Of a stretch of 64,000 bases of DNA, positions 53,142 to 64,000 are shown piece after piece (within the stretch, counting starts at the first letter, position 1; each line of letters opens with the position of its first letter). A program made the translations under genes and the position numbers. This DNA is from Pseudopithomyces maydicus (taxonomy: Eukaryota; Ascomycota; Dothideomycetes; Pleosporales; Didymosphaeriaceae). The DNA is taken from NCBI GenBank assembly GCA_026873275.1, contig JANTUC010000003.1, positions 310,001-374,000 of the forward strand. Reading direction: 5' to 3'. The notes below the pieces were generated by a model. It did not search any database. It saw nothing but the letters and a program-made list of their open reading frames with translations, and was not told the origin of the DNA.

Positions 53142-53324
53142 AATCATTCACTAGTATCCATGCGGCGTTTAGGTCAATGTTGGGATACCCTTGGAGTTCT
53201 TGTAATGACACGTTGACTCGGTAGTTATTTGCTTGTAGGCTGAAAACTGAAACTGCAACTGCGCCTTCCTATCGCTTGCCTCCCTATCGCTCGAGTGAGG
53301 TAGGCGCTACCACCCCACCTAGTC

Positions 53325-55946
53325 ATGTCTATATTTCCCTCAAACGCTTATCCCATTCAAACCAACAACATGCATTCGTTCACCTATTCTTCGTATGCAC
53401 CGCGTTACAAGTTCTTGGTCTTTCACTATGACGCGGCTGCAAGGCCACTAGCTGCAGCTCGTAAGCGTAGGCAACACGTCCCATGCAGAGCAGCTCTCGA
53501 GCGCATCGCCCTCAAGTGCAACGTTCGCTTTTTCCAAAGGAAGATTCATGAATACAAGCTAGCCGTGGTTACAAATGCAGAGGTATGCTGCCCTTGATGA
53601 TCAGAGGCATGGTTCCAGGACTCTAGGACTAATATGTTAACAGGTGACCCTAGTTCTCACTCGAGCCTTGCTCCCTGTAGTCCGCGCACAAATTACCGAA
53701 GCCTTGAAGTTGGGTCTGTCCAAAACGCGAATCTATCTGTATTACTCCAGCGCTTTATCAACTATTGAGCAGAGATGGGACCGGAAATGGCGACACAATT
53801 AGAGTTTGTGGAATTCGCCCACAATTTGTTGCATTGCAGCATTCCTTGTTGATGTCGATGATCTTGAAGTCATAAAGGAAAATGGACGCTTAAAGCCAGC
53901 ACTTATCATCAAGGCCTACGCTCTGGCACTCATAGAGCTTTAGCAAGGCACGAAAATCAACGATTTACAGACAGAGTTTGATTGGAGAATCCAAGACGAG
54001 TCTTTTCGTGATGAGGTGAGTACGACACGCTGCAGCAGTTGGTAAAGGATTATAGGCTGACTCCCTAAGATCATGCACATTATTGTCGAGAATGAATGTC
54101 TGGACAGCCTCTCCAAGGAGCGAGAAACCGCCCTTGGACTGGTCCGCGTAAAGAAGGGCTCGTATAACAATCCACCTTCGTTAAATCTACATGGAAGTAA
54201 GCGACCTCCAGTTCCCCAACGTAAGCCGCCTCCGGTGCCCAACCAACCAGCCAAGAAGACCAAGTCCAATCACGAACATGGCCGTGGTACTGACTTGGGT
54301 GAAATGATGCTCAATTTCGATATCCTTAGAGCTGTCATCCTCCTTGAACCGACCCTTTTGCCAATCTACAGCCAGGCATTTTTTCCAAGATGGTGGCAGA
54401 AGATGAAAGCCACGGCGGATGGTTCTTTGGCTAGCAGTGGGTCCATGAATCAGTTCATTCTGGACCCGAGCGCCTCGTTGGCTATGAACATAAAACATCT
54501 CCAAGCTCAGCGTGATCAAGCTTCTGCAGCTGGAAAACTGGCGACAAGTACATCTGCACCTCAGACCAGCATCAGTGAGTAATGATCCATGTTCCACGAA
54601 AATTGCGCTTCTCCTTGGGTAGAAGGCTACACTACATTATCGCTCAAGCTTCCGTTGCTCGATATTTATACTAATTGCAGCACAGGGCCCTATCCACGCA
54701 ATCCCCCGCTGCAACCTCGCGAGAATCTTCCCACTTCAGAGCCTACCCCAAGCCCCGCGCAAAAGGAAGCAGTCGTTGCCGCTCGCAACAAGATCATGGC
54801 ACATCTGGGCATGACGGCGCCACCTGAACAGGCCGTTCGTCCAAACACTTCAACTGTAGTTTTTCCTATTTCCAGTCTGCCCACTACTCCAAAGGCCAAT
54901 CCGAAACCATCTCAATCACAATCGATGTTTAGCATCCGCAAGCAGAACGCCCAGACAGCCTCAGCGCCTATTTCCTCCGAAAACAAATCCCCAAAGCTAA
55001 CCATGTTTGATATCCGTCGACGAAATGCTCAGGGTGCAACGCCCTTTGACTCGTCTGAGAACCAGACTCCATCCAAAACCCATATTCCATTCAAAAGTCC
55101 ACAGCCTGAAGCGGACGATATTTCAGTAAGAGAAGTGCCTCAATCCAACCAGATCACCACATCGCCTGTCCAACTGCCAACAAAAAATACCCACATCACC
55201 AACATCACTGGCACACTATCCGAAAGCAACGTTTCACCTCTCCCATCCCTCCCCTTCCACTCATTCCCCAATCCAGACTCTGATCAATATCCACATCCGA
55301 AACCACCCTCCCCCAAGCCCCCGACTTAGACTCCGACTCCGACTCCAACTCAGATCCCGACCCAGACTCCGACCTCTACGACCCCCCCACGCCCCCCGAT
55401 CCCACCACCCCCACGCACACCCGCCCCCAAAGCCCCACCATCCTCAGCCCCCCTCCCCTTCCCTCCCCAACCAACCACCCCTCTACACCCACCCCAACCA
55501 CGCCTCCCTCTCCCTCTCCCTCGCCGCACCCACCTCGCCACCCAGCCCCTCATCACCACTATCCCCAAACGCTTCCCAAAACTCCAGCCCTGACAGCGTT
55601 GTAACAACCATCCACCACTGCCCCCTTAACACGCACCCTTCACCATCTCCATCTCACTCCCATTCATCGCAATCACTAGCGAATTGGTCGCCGCCTTTGT
55701 CGCCGTTGAAACTTCCCGGGCCGGCGATGGGGGTTGAGAGTGGGCGTGTGGGTGAGGGGTGGAGAGTGCGGACGGGAGGGGAGGGGAGGGGGATGGGGTG
55801 GAGGATAGGGACGGGGATGGGGATAGGGAGGCGGAGTGGAGGTATGCGAATCTAGACAAGAGGATGGCGGGGTTTAGCTTCGAGGATCCGGAGGGGTTTA
55901 ATGAGGTTGTGGTTGGGCGGTGGGGGAGGGACGGGGGTGAGGTGTA
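53325..55946 (+). CDS. Unresolved multi-exon Pro/Ser-rich protein; possible pseudogene
   Basis: Exon 1 (53325-53582, MSIFPSNAYPIQTNN) joins in phase, by a 61-nt intron (GTATGC donor), to VTLVLTRALLPVVRAQ. From there the same frame meets TAG at 53800 and again near 53941, although protein-like sequence lies between and after (KENGRLKPALIIKAYALAL, NDLQTEFDWRIQDESF). A GTGAGT/AAG intron then leads to 54067 onward (LDSLSKERETALGLVR, DILRAVILLEPTLLPIY). Another intron follows (about 54576-54685), then a disordered part with a repeated MF[SD]IR[KR][QR]NAQ motif. Two further frame changes occur at the C run 55318-55322 and G run 55756-55759. The end is YANLDKRMAGFSFEDPEGF. The family is not recognised and the gene model is uncertain. 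Confidence 0.4.
55773..55797 (+). other. Potential G-quadruplex, in coding context
   Basis: Five G runs of three to five bases are separated by one or two bases, and further G runs follow to about 55840. The plus strand just upstream (55330-55520) is by contrast C-rich. Confidence 0.6.
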
Positions 55947-56470
55947 GGTAGGTAGTTAGAGGGCCGGGAGGGATAGGAAGGGATTGGGCGATAGGGTTGT
56001 GGAGGGTGTGTAGGGGGTGTTGGTGGGGAGGTGGGGAAAGAAGGGGAGGAAAGAAGGATAAAGGATAAAGGAGGAAAGGAGGGCAGAGGGAGGTGTCAAG
56101 GTAACACCGTTGCTAGCTAGCTAGTGTCATGCAGTGAATATACGTGTGTGTATTAAGAATATGTATATATGTATATCTATGTCTTCCCTCTGCATGGTGA
56201 AGATCAAAACTGAACTAGGGTATCGCCCACTGAATCCACCTCCACCTCCACTTCCACTCTGCATCCATCTAAATCCAACAAACTAGCTAGCTAACAAGCT
56301 GCACGGTACCACACCCAGTATGCCATGCCAGCCATGCCATGCCATGCACTCTCTTCCACCCCGCCCAAAACACAAAACCAAGGAAATCATAACATCATAA
56401 CAGAGCACTTCCAGCTCCCCACACTTCCTATCATACATACACATCCTCTCTTCCCCTTTCCCAAAACAAG
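55947..56470. other. Convergent intergenic with short satellites
   Basis: A G-rich, then TA/TG-rich spacer. Short ATGCC-type repeats lie at about 56322-56346. No gene seen. Confidence 0.5.
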
Positions 56471-59400
56471 CTAAACCTCCATATTCTCAAACGGATCCCT
56501 ATCCGGCGGCAACCCCCTATACAGCACCTTCCCACTCGCATCGACCCTCGCATTAACACTCGTGATCCAAATCTTGCGGGAAAACTCCCCCGTGCGCCTA
56601 ATCTCATCCGTCGCGACGCCCAACTCATCATGCGGGACCCAAATAGCGGGCTGAATCGCGCGCGTGGCCGGGTGCTGAAAGCTGCGCTTAATCAGCTTCT
56701 GGCGGGCCTCGGGCTCGATGTCCTCGAGCTGGTCGTCGATGTTGTCGAAGAGGTTGGCCGTGGGCAGGGTCTGGGCCTCGATGTCGCGGATGGGGCGGTT
56801 GAGGTCGTCGACGCCGGCGCGGATGGCGTTTGTGACGAGGTCGAGGGGGTTGTGCTGCTTGTGTTTCTTGTCTTTGGATTTGCGCGGGGACTTTGTGTGC
56901 GAGGGGGAGCGCGTCGGGTCGTCGTGGTGGGAGTGGGAGTGTGAGTGGGAGCGGTCGCGGGAGCGCTCGGCCCAGTTGCCGCGGCGGGTGCGCTCGGGGC
57001 TCTCGGTGAGGTGGGTGGAGTACTTGTTGGAGGGGGTGGATTCGAGTTGTTTGAGTTCGATGGCGCCGTCGGTTTGGGCGGTGGAGCGGCGGCGGTCTTG
57101 CTCTTCGAGGCGGCGGGATTCGCGGCGTTCGGCTTTCTCGCGGGCGGAGAGCTCGCTGTTGAGAGAGGTGTGCTCGTCGTCGGCGGCGCCTTCGCCGTCG
57201 TTCTTGGATTGCCAGCGGGTGGCTTGGGCGCGCTGGAATTCTTGGTCGCGCTCTACTGCTTCGTCTTCGAAGGTGATGGGAAGATACTTGAAGAGGGGGC
57301 CGAAGGCATGGTTGAGCAGATATTGGAAGATGACGGTAAAGACGAGGGTGACGATCATGACAATGGCCTGAGGGAAGCAGGATGATTCCCCTTTTGTTTG
57401 GAGTAGAAAAAGACCGACTAGGGTAATTTCCAGGAAGTATAACCCGGTGAACAGCTGATTGATAGCCTTGGGGAAGATGAGACCGTTCGTTTCGGCTTTG
57501 GCGTAGGAGACATAGATCATCTGGTAGCGGTAGGTGAACCAGAACAAACTGAATGTGATGATTAAAACTACCATCAGCAAAGGTGCAATGACAGCATAGA
57601 TCAATCCAATGGCTCCAAAGTTGGTATACACCGGGATCATATTTCCCCAAGTGATGCCCGGTCGACTGAGCACACGAGAAACCTTTTGGCGCGGAGTGGT
57701 GTCCAAAAAGCTACTAAATAGAAGGATTAATACTGCCGCAATCTGCAACAGAGTTCCCGAGCTGATACTGAATGCCTGAAGAATCATGTATGAGAAGAAG
57801 TAGTCAGCAGCCTTGGGAAGATCCTGAGCCAACCTTTCCGGGATGTTGAGAAAGGTTTGACCGGCGTGCGAAGGGTCGTCGAGAAGTTTGTCAAGAGTTC
57901 CGGTGATACCAGAAGAAATTGACACAACCAAGAACAACTGCACAAAAACGAAGGCAAAGTAGAAGTTCTGCACCAAAAGTTCTCTTTCGCCGGTGGTAGT
58001 TGTCCCCGTCAACTCGGCCATGAATCGCAACAAGATGGGTAAGACGGCGAAGAGAATTGCGAGTATGGCTGGTGGCAACACACCCTGTACGAAACTGATG
58101 AGCCATTCGGGCATCTTTGCTATCCACGCTAGCCATGGTACTTCGTCTGTGAGTGTAGAGACCTTTGACAGACCTCCAGTGAAAGCGACCAGAGGAGACC
58201 ACAGGATGATCAGAGTGACAATGGCGCTGACGATTACGAACATGCGGACATATCGTGACCACCAAGGCATGGTCAGGTTATCCCAGATGACTTCTTTGGG
58301 GTTAACCTCAACAGTTCGGGGGTCCATCTGGCGAGGGATATGGTGACTCAACGACTGGCAGGCCATGTGGGCAGCAACCTGGTGATTAAACTGGATAAAG
58401 GCGGAATTCATCAACGGAAATTGTTCCAGATTGGCTTGGTCGTGTGCAATCTCGTGGTTCAAGCGAGCCAATTCCTTGCGGCAGTAGTAGATCGTGTCGA
58501 CCTTCTTGCCGATCAACGGAAGTGAAGGCCACCACGTCTTGTCGAACAAAGGCACACGCATCGTTTCGCGATCCTTGGGCTTGATGTACTTTCTCCAGAG
58601 CGCATCTTCAGGATCTTCGATGAACGATTCGTCGTACACGCCAGCGTATTGGTATTCGACCTTTTCATCTTTCTTGAACTCCAGCGGGAACTCTTCACCC
58701 TCGGCGCGGAACGGCTGGGGACTAGCAAAGTCGCTCAATCGCCGGACGGGGTTCAGCCGCGACTTCTTGATAGTATCAATTGCCTTCAGCGGCCCCAGTG
58801 TCGATTCGGCGGTTTGTGGTCGCTTCTTCTCCTTCTCGTGCTTGCCACGTGACGAGTCAGGCGAATTCGGCTCAGTATCAGTTCCATCCGAGCCGAATTT
58901 GACCTCCTTTGACGGTTCGTTGAGGGGAGTGTATGTATCCGAGCTCGTGCCTCTAGCCTCGAAATCGGTGACCACAGGGGAAACTGGACTGTCAGATGCA
59001 AAGGTCTCGTCGTGCGAGGCATCTCTAGCGTGGCCGTGGCCATGCTGTTTCCCAAATGCACCTTTGAGACCACCAGCGAAGCCGCCGACGACTTTACCGC
59101 CGAATTTTCCTACGTCGCGGAAACCGTCACCGACAGCCTGGATACCCTCTCCTAAAATAGGGATGGGAAGGATTTTGCGTTTGCGAGTCGGAGATGACGA
59201 TCGAGACGAAGAGGATGATGATGAGGAGCTCGACGAGTCATCCTCCTTCAGCACTTCCTCAAGAGTCTGCTCGATTTGATGCGGGTTGTTAACGCTCACT
59301 CCGTAGTCCTGGGTTTCGTGGTGGATGGCGGCATTCTGCATCTCTTCATCCGCCTTTCTCTCCTTTCTAGATTTCTTCTTGCCCTCCTCCTTTGCCCTCT

Positions 59401-60371
59401 TCTCTTCCATTTTCTTGTGCTTCTTGGTGCATTCAATAATGAGGTTCACCTCGGCGTTTTCGAGAGAGCGTGCAATCTTGGTTCGCTTCTTGACTTTGTC
59501 GGACAAATCATCGTAATTGCGATTGATCCAGATGTCCTTGATTCCACCCGGGAAAACATCGTAGAGTGCATCGAGGGCAGCGACGGTGAGCCACTTTCGG
59601 GGGATGCTCTGAACCAAAATGGTAGTAGCAGAGGCGCGAATTCGATGTTCCGGCAAGGTGAGGATAGTCTGCCTTAACCGTACAAATTTCCTCAGCGCCC
59701 TGTAGAAGTTGTAGCACACCCACGCGACGACAAAGACGGCCAGCACAGCGTGGGCCCAGAGACGCTTCCGTTTGGATGGCACGCCCACGTTGGGCCAGGC
59801 AAATGAGTCCAAGCCCGAAATGCCAGGCACGTCGCCGATGCGGTTTATGGGTAGGAGGATGGGCAGGACGACGATGGCCATGGGCACGAATATGCGGAGC
59901 AGCAGCTGGAGGTACTGCAGGAAGAGGTAACCGTCGACGCCTGCGACGCGGATAATCTCGCGGTCACTGATGGTAAAGACATTCTTGAAGGACTCGATGG
60001 CGGTCGTGGGGTGGCTATCCGCTGGCGCTCGGGCACGAAGGCGGTTTTGTAGTAACTGCAGGCGTCAGTGTGGGCTCTGTATATATAGCAATGCCACGCT
60101 GTCACGGACACAAGATAACATACTAGATCTTGTGGAACAGGCTCTGCCGTGCTGCCGACTTCTCGGTAGTCTGCTTGGACCGCCTGATTTTCCAATTGCC
60201 GCTCAGTATCAGGAAAGCGGCGATCTGTATGCCGAAGACGACGGCGGCAGTCGACAGGGAGGCGGCGAAGGTTTTGATGCTCTGGTTCTGGACTTCCTGG
60301 GCACTACCCCCTGCATTTGTGGGCGTGGGCGACTGCTCGCGGGCGTAGATGACGGGACTCGGGGTCGACAT
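56471..60371 (-). CDS. CSC1/OSCA-type (DUF221/RSN1_7TM) cation channel
   Basis: Exon 1 (60371-60124) encodes a luminal/extracellular start and the first membrane span (LSTAAVVFGIQIAAFLILSG), then an Arg-rich IRRSKQTTEK. A 68-nt intron (GTATGT donor) follows, then exon 2 (60055-56471). Exon 2 has SFKNVFTISDREIIRVAGVDGYL, spans MAIVVLPILLPIN and LWAHAVLAVFVVAWVCYNF, and a cytoplasmic RRM-like loop (ATTILVQSIPRKWL). A Ser run and disordered insert follow, then IRMPLFDK-like WW segments and the multi-span channel core from MFVIVSAIVTLIILWSPLVAF. The length is about 1277 residues. The family forms mechanosensitive, osmosensitive calcium-permeable channels or lipid scramblases. Between YKTAFVPERQRIATP and the next block the frame changes at the G run 60008-60011; the sum is one base short. 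Confidence 0.92.
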
Positions 60372-61505
60372 GGTGCCTCAGCACGCTGCGGTGCGACTTG
60401 GGGCCGGATTCGTGTCCAGGGATGTGGTCAATGGGTGGATATAGCCGCGGGAAGGAGGTCAGGCGACCCAGGCCATGTGAAAGATGCAGGCGAGGACGGC
60501 GCGTCGAGCGTCGGTAGCAGATGCAACAAGGTAGGAAAGAGAAATATAAATCAAGTGTGTGAAGGTGTGGCCAAGGGCGGCGGCGGGCAGGGTGTACAAG
60601 AGGTTCGAGCGCAGAAAGAGAGAGGGGACCAAGTGTTTCATCAAGTCGCCCACGCCAACCCAACGGCATTCCGCGTTGTTGGCACAGGCGCTGGCGCTGG
60701 CGCGTAGGCGCTTGGACAAGCCGGGGGCGCCATCTGCGTCATCCGCAACCGACAATTCACACCAGCCAAACAACCGCTGCCGGTGCGCCCTCCTGTAACC
60801 GCGGCAGCTGTACGGACGTTCCTGGCTAGCAGCAGCGCCTACGGGGTAGCGAGCGCTGGGCTGCTCCTTTTGCAAGGCTGCACGAGCACCCAGCGTTTCT
60901 TGTAATGCTGATGTCTACAAACCTAGGTATATAAAGTTACTTAGGTACCATACCTGTAAGTACGTGCCGAGGCGCCGTCCAGGGGACGCATCCCTCCCAT
61001 CTGCCGCTAATTTCGATGACGATATCCCGCATCGCGCAGCCTTGCGAACCACCCCAAGATCAAGGAACCCCTTCATTCCACCTTGCCTCCCCCGAATACC
61101 ATCCATTTCGGCGCCATTGGTGGCTTTTGCTGCTATGTCTTCCCGGCGGTGACTTTCGCCTCGACTTGGCCGTCGCAATTACATCATCCCACACCCTCAC
61201 TCAAACAAAGGGAAGAAACACATACATACACATATTTATGAAACAAATTCATCAGAGACAAACAACTAGCGCTTCTCCACTTCTGATATTCGCAGGGTTC
61301 AAGCATCTCACGCCCGCCCCACGCCTTCGGCATGTCATATTCGATGCATTATGCGCCAAAACGCCGATCTACGCCTTCTGCCCTGCATATCGCCCTGGCA
61401 TCCCTTCCTTGCGTGCGGCAGCCGTCCAATTGATCAGATAGACCGTCCTTCAAATCCATCAAAACTCTCAAATACGACTAACCTTCCTCATCCACCGCCC
61501 CATTC
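60372..61505. other. Upstream region of CSC1-like gene; no supported gene
   Basis: Several open frames (60459-60875 minus, 61016-61441 plus) lack family features. Probably the 5' leader and promoter of the channel gene plus intergenic DNA. Confidence 0.4.
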
Positions 61506-62476
61506 CTAACTGCTCGAGCCCACAGATGTAATTTCACTCCTCACCCACCCCCTCTCGCCCGCCCTCTGCCTCCTCCTCTTCAACACCACACAAGCCGTCA
61601 AACACGCCACCATCCCCATATCCACGCCGTCCCCACCTCCCTCCTTACCTTCCCCCTCCCCTTCCTCCTCCCCCCGCTTCCCTTCTTCCCTTCCACCCTT
61701 CTCAACAACCACCATCCCACCCCTCCCCACCCCCCACCACCTCTCCTTATACCTCGCTACCACCTCCCGCCTCTCCCCTCCCCACTCCCAAACACCCTGC
61801 ACAGCGTCATGCTCCCCCCGTGCCACATGGAATCCATCTCCCACATGTAGAGCGCGCTGTTCACCGCGAAGGTCTCGGTGCGGCTGGTCCAGTGCTTGGG
61901 TTTGAGCGTGATGGGGTGCAGAGGCGAAGATGATGCTGGAGAGAAAGAGGAAGAGGAAGATACTGGGGAAACGGCGGTGAAGGTCAGGGTTGCGGGGGAG
62001 GTGGAGAGGAGGGGGTGTGTCCAGTGGGCTATGGTGGTGGGTTCGGCTGTCGAGGGAGGGAGGGGGAAGATACAGAGGAGGAAGAAGAGGGGGAAGGGGA
62101 AGTGCTGGCGGTTATGCGGTAGTGCAGGCCGAGGAGGGAGGTCCGGTGGCAGGTCCAGAGCGGGGTGTGGGGGTGGTGCTTGAGCGCTTGGTGGACGGCG
62201 GACTTGTGTGCCGCTAGGGATGTGTAGGGGGTTTCGGACAGGAAGGGCGTGAGGTCGAGGATGGAGATGTTTTTGGAGAGGAGGCCGTGTGGGGTTATCC
62301 AGTAGGTGTGGGTTGGGGCGAAGGGTTTGGCTTCGGGGGTGGGTCTGTGGTCGTGGATGAGGGGGTTGGTGGTCGCGCGAATCGCTTTCTGATGAGGATT
62401 GGTGGAGGGTTCGTCGGCGGGTTGTCGACTGGGAGTCTGTGTTGAGGTCTTGAAGTGCCATTGATGTGCTGGCCAT
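61506..62476 (-). CDS. Tubby-C/LURP-one-like protein, frame broken
   Basis: The reading shifts among all three minus-strand frames. ATG 62476 (MASTSMALQDLNTDSQS) is in one frame. The coding-like THTYWITPHGLLSKNISILDL, TPLWTCHRTSLLGLHYRIT is in a second. IAHWTHPLLSTSPATLTFTAV, HWTSRTETFAVNSALYMWEMD are back in the first. VVARYKERWWGVGRGGMVVVE and VDMGMVACLTACVVLKRRRQ are in the third, ending at TAG 61506-61508. Breaks coincide with G/C runs (62062-62066, 61814-61819, and one near 62365). The pattern, with W-rich strands, 'VARY' and a long terminal hydrophobic helix ending in Arg, is that of fungal tubby C-terminal-like/LURP-one proteins, thought to bind membranes. The family call is moderate. 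Confidence 0.55.
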
Positions 62477-63056
62477 GGTTCAGCGCTGAGTATCTGATTA
62501 CAGGACTTGCGTTTTTTTTTGGAGCCCCGGGATATGCCCCAAGAATTTCTATTCATCGCGGGATTCAAACATATATGCCACCCCGTCTGGCACTTGTCAC
62601 CCCGGTCCAACTCGGGACACTGACCGGCTACACTGACCGACTTCGCAACCTGGCAATGCAGCCAATCACGTCGCGTGGCCGGACATAAGCTGAAGGCTGT
62701 ATGCCTTGCGCCACAGGTCGCATTGCTCGCTCCACGGCTATACGTTCAGCCACTGTGAGTTTTGCTCGGCGCGCATCGTAGTGGCTTGCTAGCAGGCAAA
62801 CTTGATAGTGGTGGTGTTTCGGGTAGGGCCGAAGGCAGCGATGAATGGTCGCGGGAAAGTCACATGACGGCGCGAATTCCGGTGACGGGTAGAGCATACA
62901 CGCTCTACACGCTGGTATATAGAGTTTGCTATCGGGATCAAGGCAGCAGTATAATTTCATGATCATTCACTGGTTTTCTTCCGTATATGCCAATTGTGAA
63001 GTATGCGCGCAATTCCAAGGCGGTTCCAGCCCAACGCTTCAACGCCCATCCATCCT
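62477..63056. other. Intergenic, no supported gene
   Basis: Between the epoxide hydrolase 3' end and the tubby-like gene start. A plus-strand open frame at 62455-62688 has no family feature. Confidence 0.4.
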
Positions 63057-64000
63057 TCAATTCTCTTCCTTCTCCTTTTGAATCCCCCCGACTTCACTCC
63101 CCGTCTTCACCCTCTGCCCCACCCTATCCAAAATCGCGAATGTCTCCTCCACCGCCTCCAGCATCATCCAGTGCGCCACCCCCTTCATGCACTCCACCTC
63201 CAAATCCGGAAGATAGCCCTGTACCACGTCAGCCTCATTTTCATAACCTTGTCAATCTCCCAACTCTAAAAAAAATAAGGTAAACCAAAATAAACGTACC
63301 TTCTCCCTCCCCGCCTCCGCCGCAAACCTAGCAAACTCCACCCTCCCCACCACATCATCTTCCCCCGCCACAAAAACAACCGGCCTGTTGACCACCAACT
63401 GCTTCTCGGTGAGATTGGCCTCTGGCCCCTTGCCTGAGTACTCGAGTGCAGCTTTGTACCACGTTATGGGGTGGTGCCAGCCTGATTCTTGGAAGGCTGA
63501 TACCATTGAGGCGAAGTCCTCGGGGGAAAGCCAAGAGGGTAAAGGAAGCACGGTGGAGGAAGTCAGAAAGCTTTGGAGGGCTGACCGCGGGCAGAGGTGA
63601 GTTTTCCAGAGGGCGGGGGAGGACTGGTAGAAGAGGGAGAGGGCAGCGGGTGTCTGTGGGCGTCAGTGAAGCTCATTAACATGCGTATACTGTATGTACT
63701 CTTCGGGGGATGAAAAAGAAAATATCTCCAAAGATAGAGCAAAACAAAGAGACAAGAGAGCAACTTGTATAATACATACGTTTTCATCAAGGGTATCCCC
63801 CGCCCCCTCCCCCAAAAGAAACCCCCAATACCCCCCAACCTCCACCCCAAACATCTCCTCCGTCACCCTATTCATCCCCTCCAAATCCATCACCCCCGCC
63901 TCCTGATACGGTACCCCCATGAACACCAACGCTGAAAGCACACCCGGATGGTACCACCACAGGCGCGCCAGCAGCGCAGCCCCCCAATCATGCCCAACGC
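63057..64000 (-). CDS. Epoxide hydrolase-like alpha/beta hydrolase, partial at the right edge
   Basis: Exons in transcript order: 64000-63780 (entering from outside the window), 63653-63300, 63218-63057. The introns are 126 nt (GTATGT donor) and 81 nt (GTACGT donor, CTGAC branch), and all phases close. The first visible residues are VGHDWGAALLARLW, where the Asp is the nucleophile typical of epoxide hydrolases. Then come a cap-domain region (LVFMGVPYQEAGV, WGFLLGEGAGDTLDEN) with Tyr-rich TPAALSLFYQSSPALW, VVFVAGEDDVVG (acid), and GVAHWMMLEAVEETF (catalytic His). The complete triad D-D-H is present. The N-terminal HG oxyanion motif lies beyond 64000. Confidence 0.88.

Noticed and set aside
56690..57650. 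Long open frames overlapping the CSC1 C terminus in other frames
   Set aside because: Shadows of the Ser/Arg/Glu-rich coding sequence; Pro/Arg/His composition typical of frame shadows.
57900..58265. Minus-strand open frame inside CSC1
   Set aside because: Frame shadow of the membrane-span region.

Overview
The window reads as nuclear DNA of a filamentous ascomycete (Pezizomycotina, most likely a plant-associated Dothideomycete). Genes lie on both strands and most are cut by short introns of about 46-170 nt with GTRNGT-type donors, CTAAC/CTGAC-like branch sites and YAG acceptors. The recognisable set includes a QDE-2-like Argonaute, the SPB1 pre-rRNA methyltransferase, RPA14, dynactin p25, a Fta4-like kinetochore protein, Pcc1 and a CSC1/OSCA-type channel. 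Splice joins were chosen because phase and protein family agreed on both sides.

Layout. 0-9 kb: the end of a polysaccharide deacetylase, a Cys-rich SH3-like protein, two diverged BTB-like paralogues flanking about 3 kb of repeats and decayed gene remnants, then an alcohol acetyltransferase-like enzyme. 9-15 kb is sparse and accessory in character: a tandem pair of small secreted Cys-rich proteins, one of which carries an exact 53-bp duplication spanning an intron, then an NLP (necrosis- and ethylene-inducing-like) gene. 15-23 kb is housekeeping: SPB1, divergently paired with a large serine-hydrolase-like protein, then RPA14 with a doubled MCB-type promoter element. 25-35 kb: a GST, a BTB protein, dynactin p25, a coiled-coil protein and a DUF676-like hydrolase. 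35-37 kb is non-coding and holds decayed 0.1- and 0.5-kb tandem duplications. 37-46 kb: an 874-residue protein with repeated C-x7-CC-x3-H motifs (two adjacent open frames joined by an in-frame intron), a small mitochondrial-type protein, Pcc1, and a protein with a Cys/His cluster and an N/Q-rich tail. 46-64 kb: Argonaute, an F-box/ankyrin protein, Fta4, an unresolved Pro/Ser-rich gene, CSC1, a tubby-C-like protein, and an epoxide hydrolase running off the right edge.

A recurring feature limits gene calling. In at least seven genes the frame breaks exactly at a G or C run of 4-6 bases, and in each the coding sum fits one missing base per run. This looks like under-called homopolymers in the assembly rather than multiple pseudogenes. 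True decay is seen only around 4.2-5.8 kb, and possibly in the 53.8-54 kb stretch.

There is no operon logic. Possible functional links are the secreted-protein block at 10.9-14.5 kb, and the Argonaute gene beside repeats whose differences look transition-rich.
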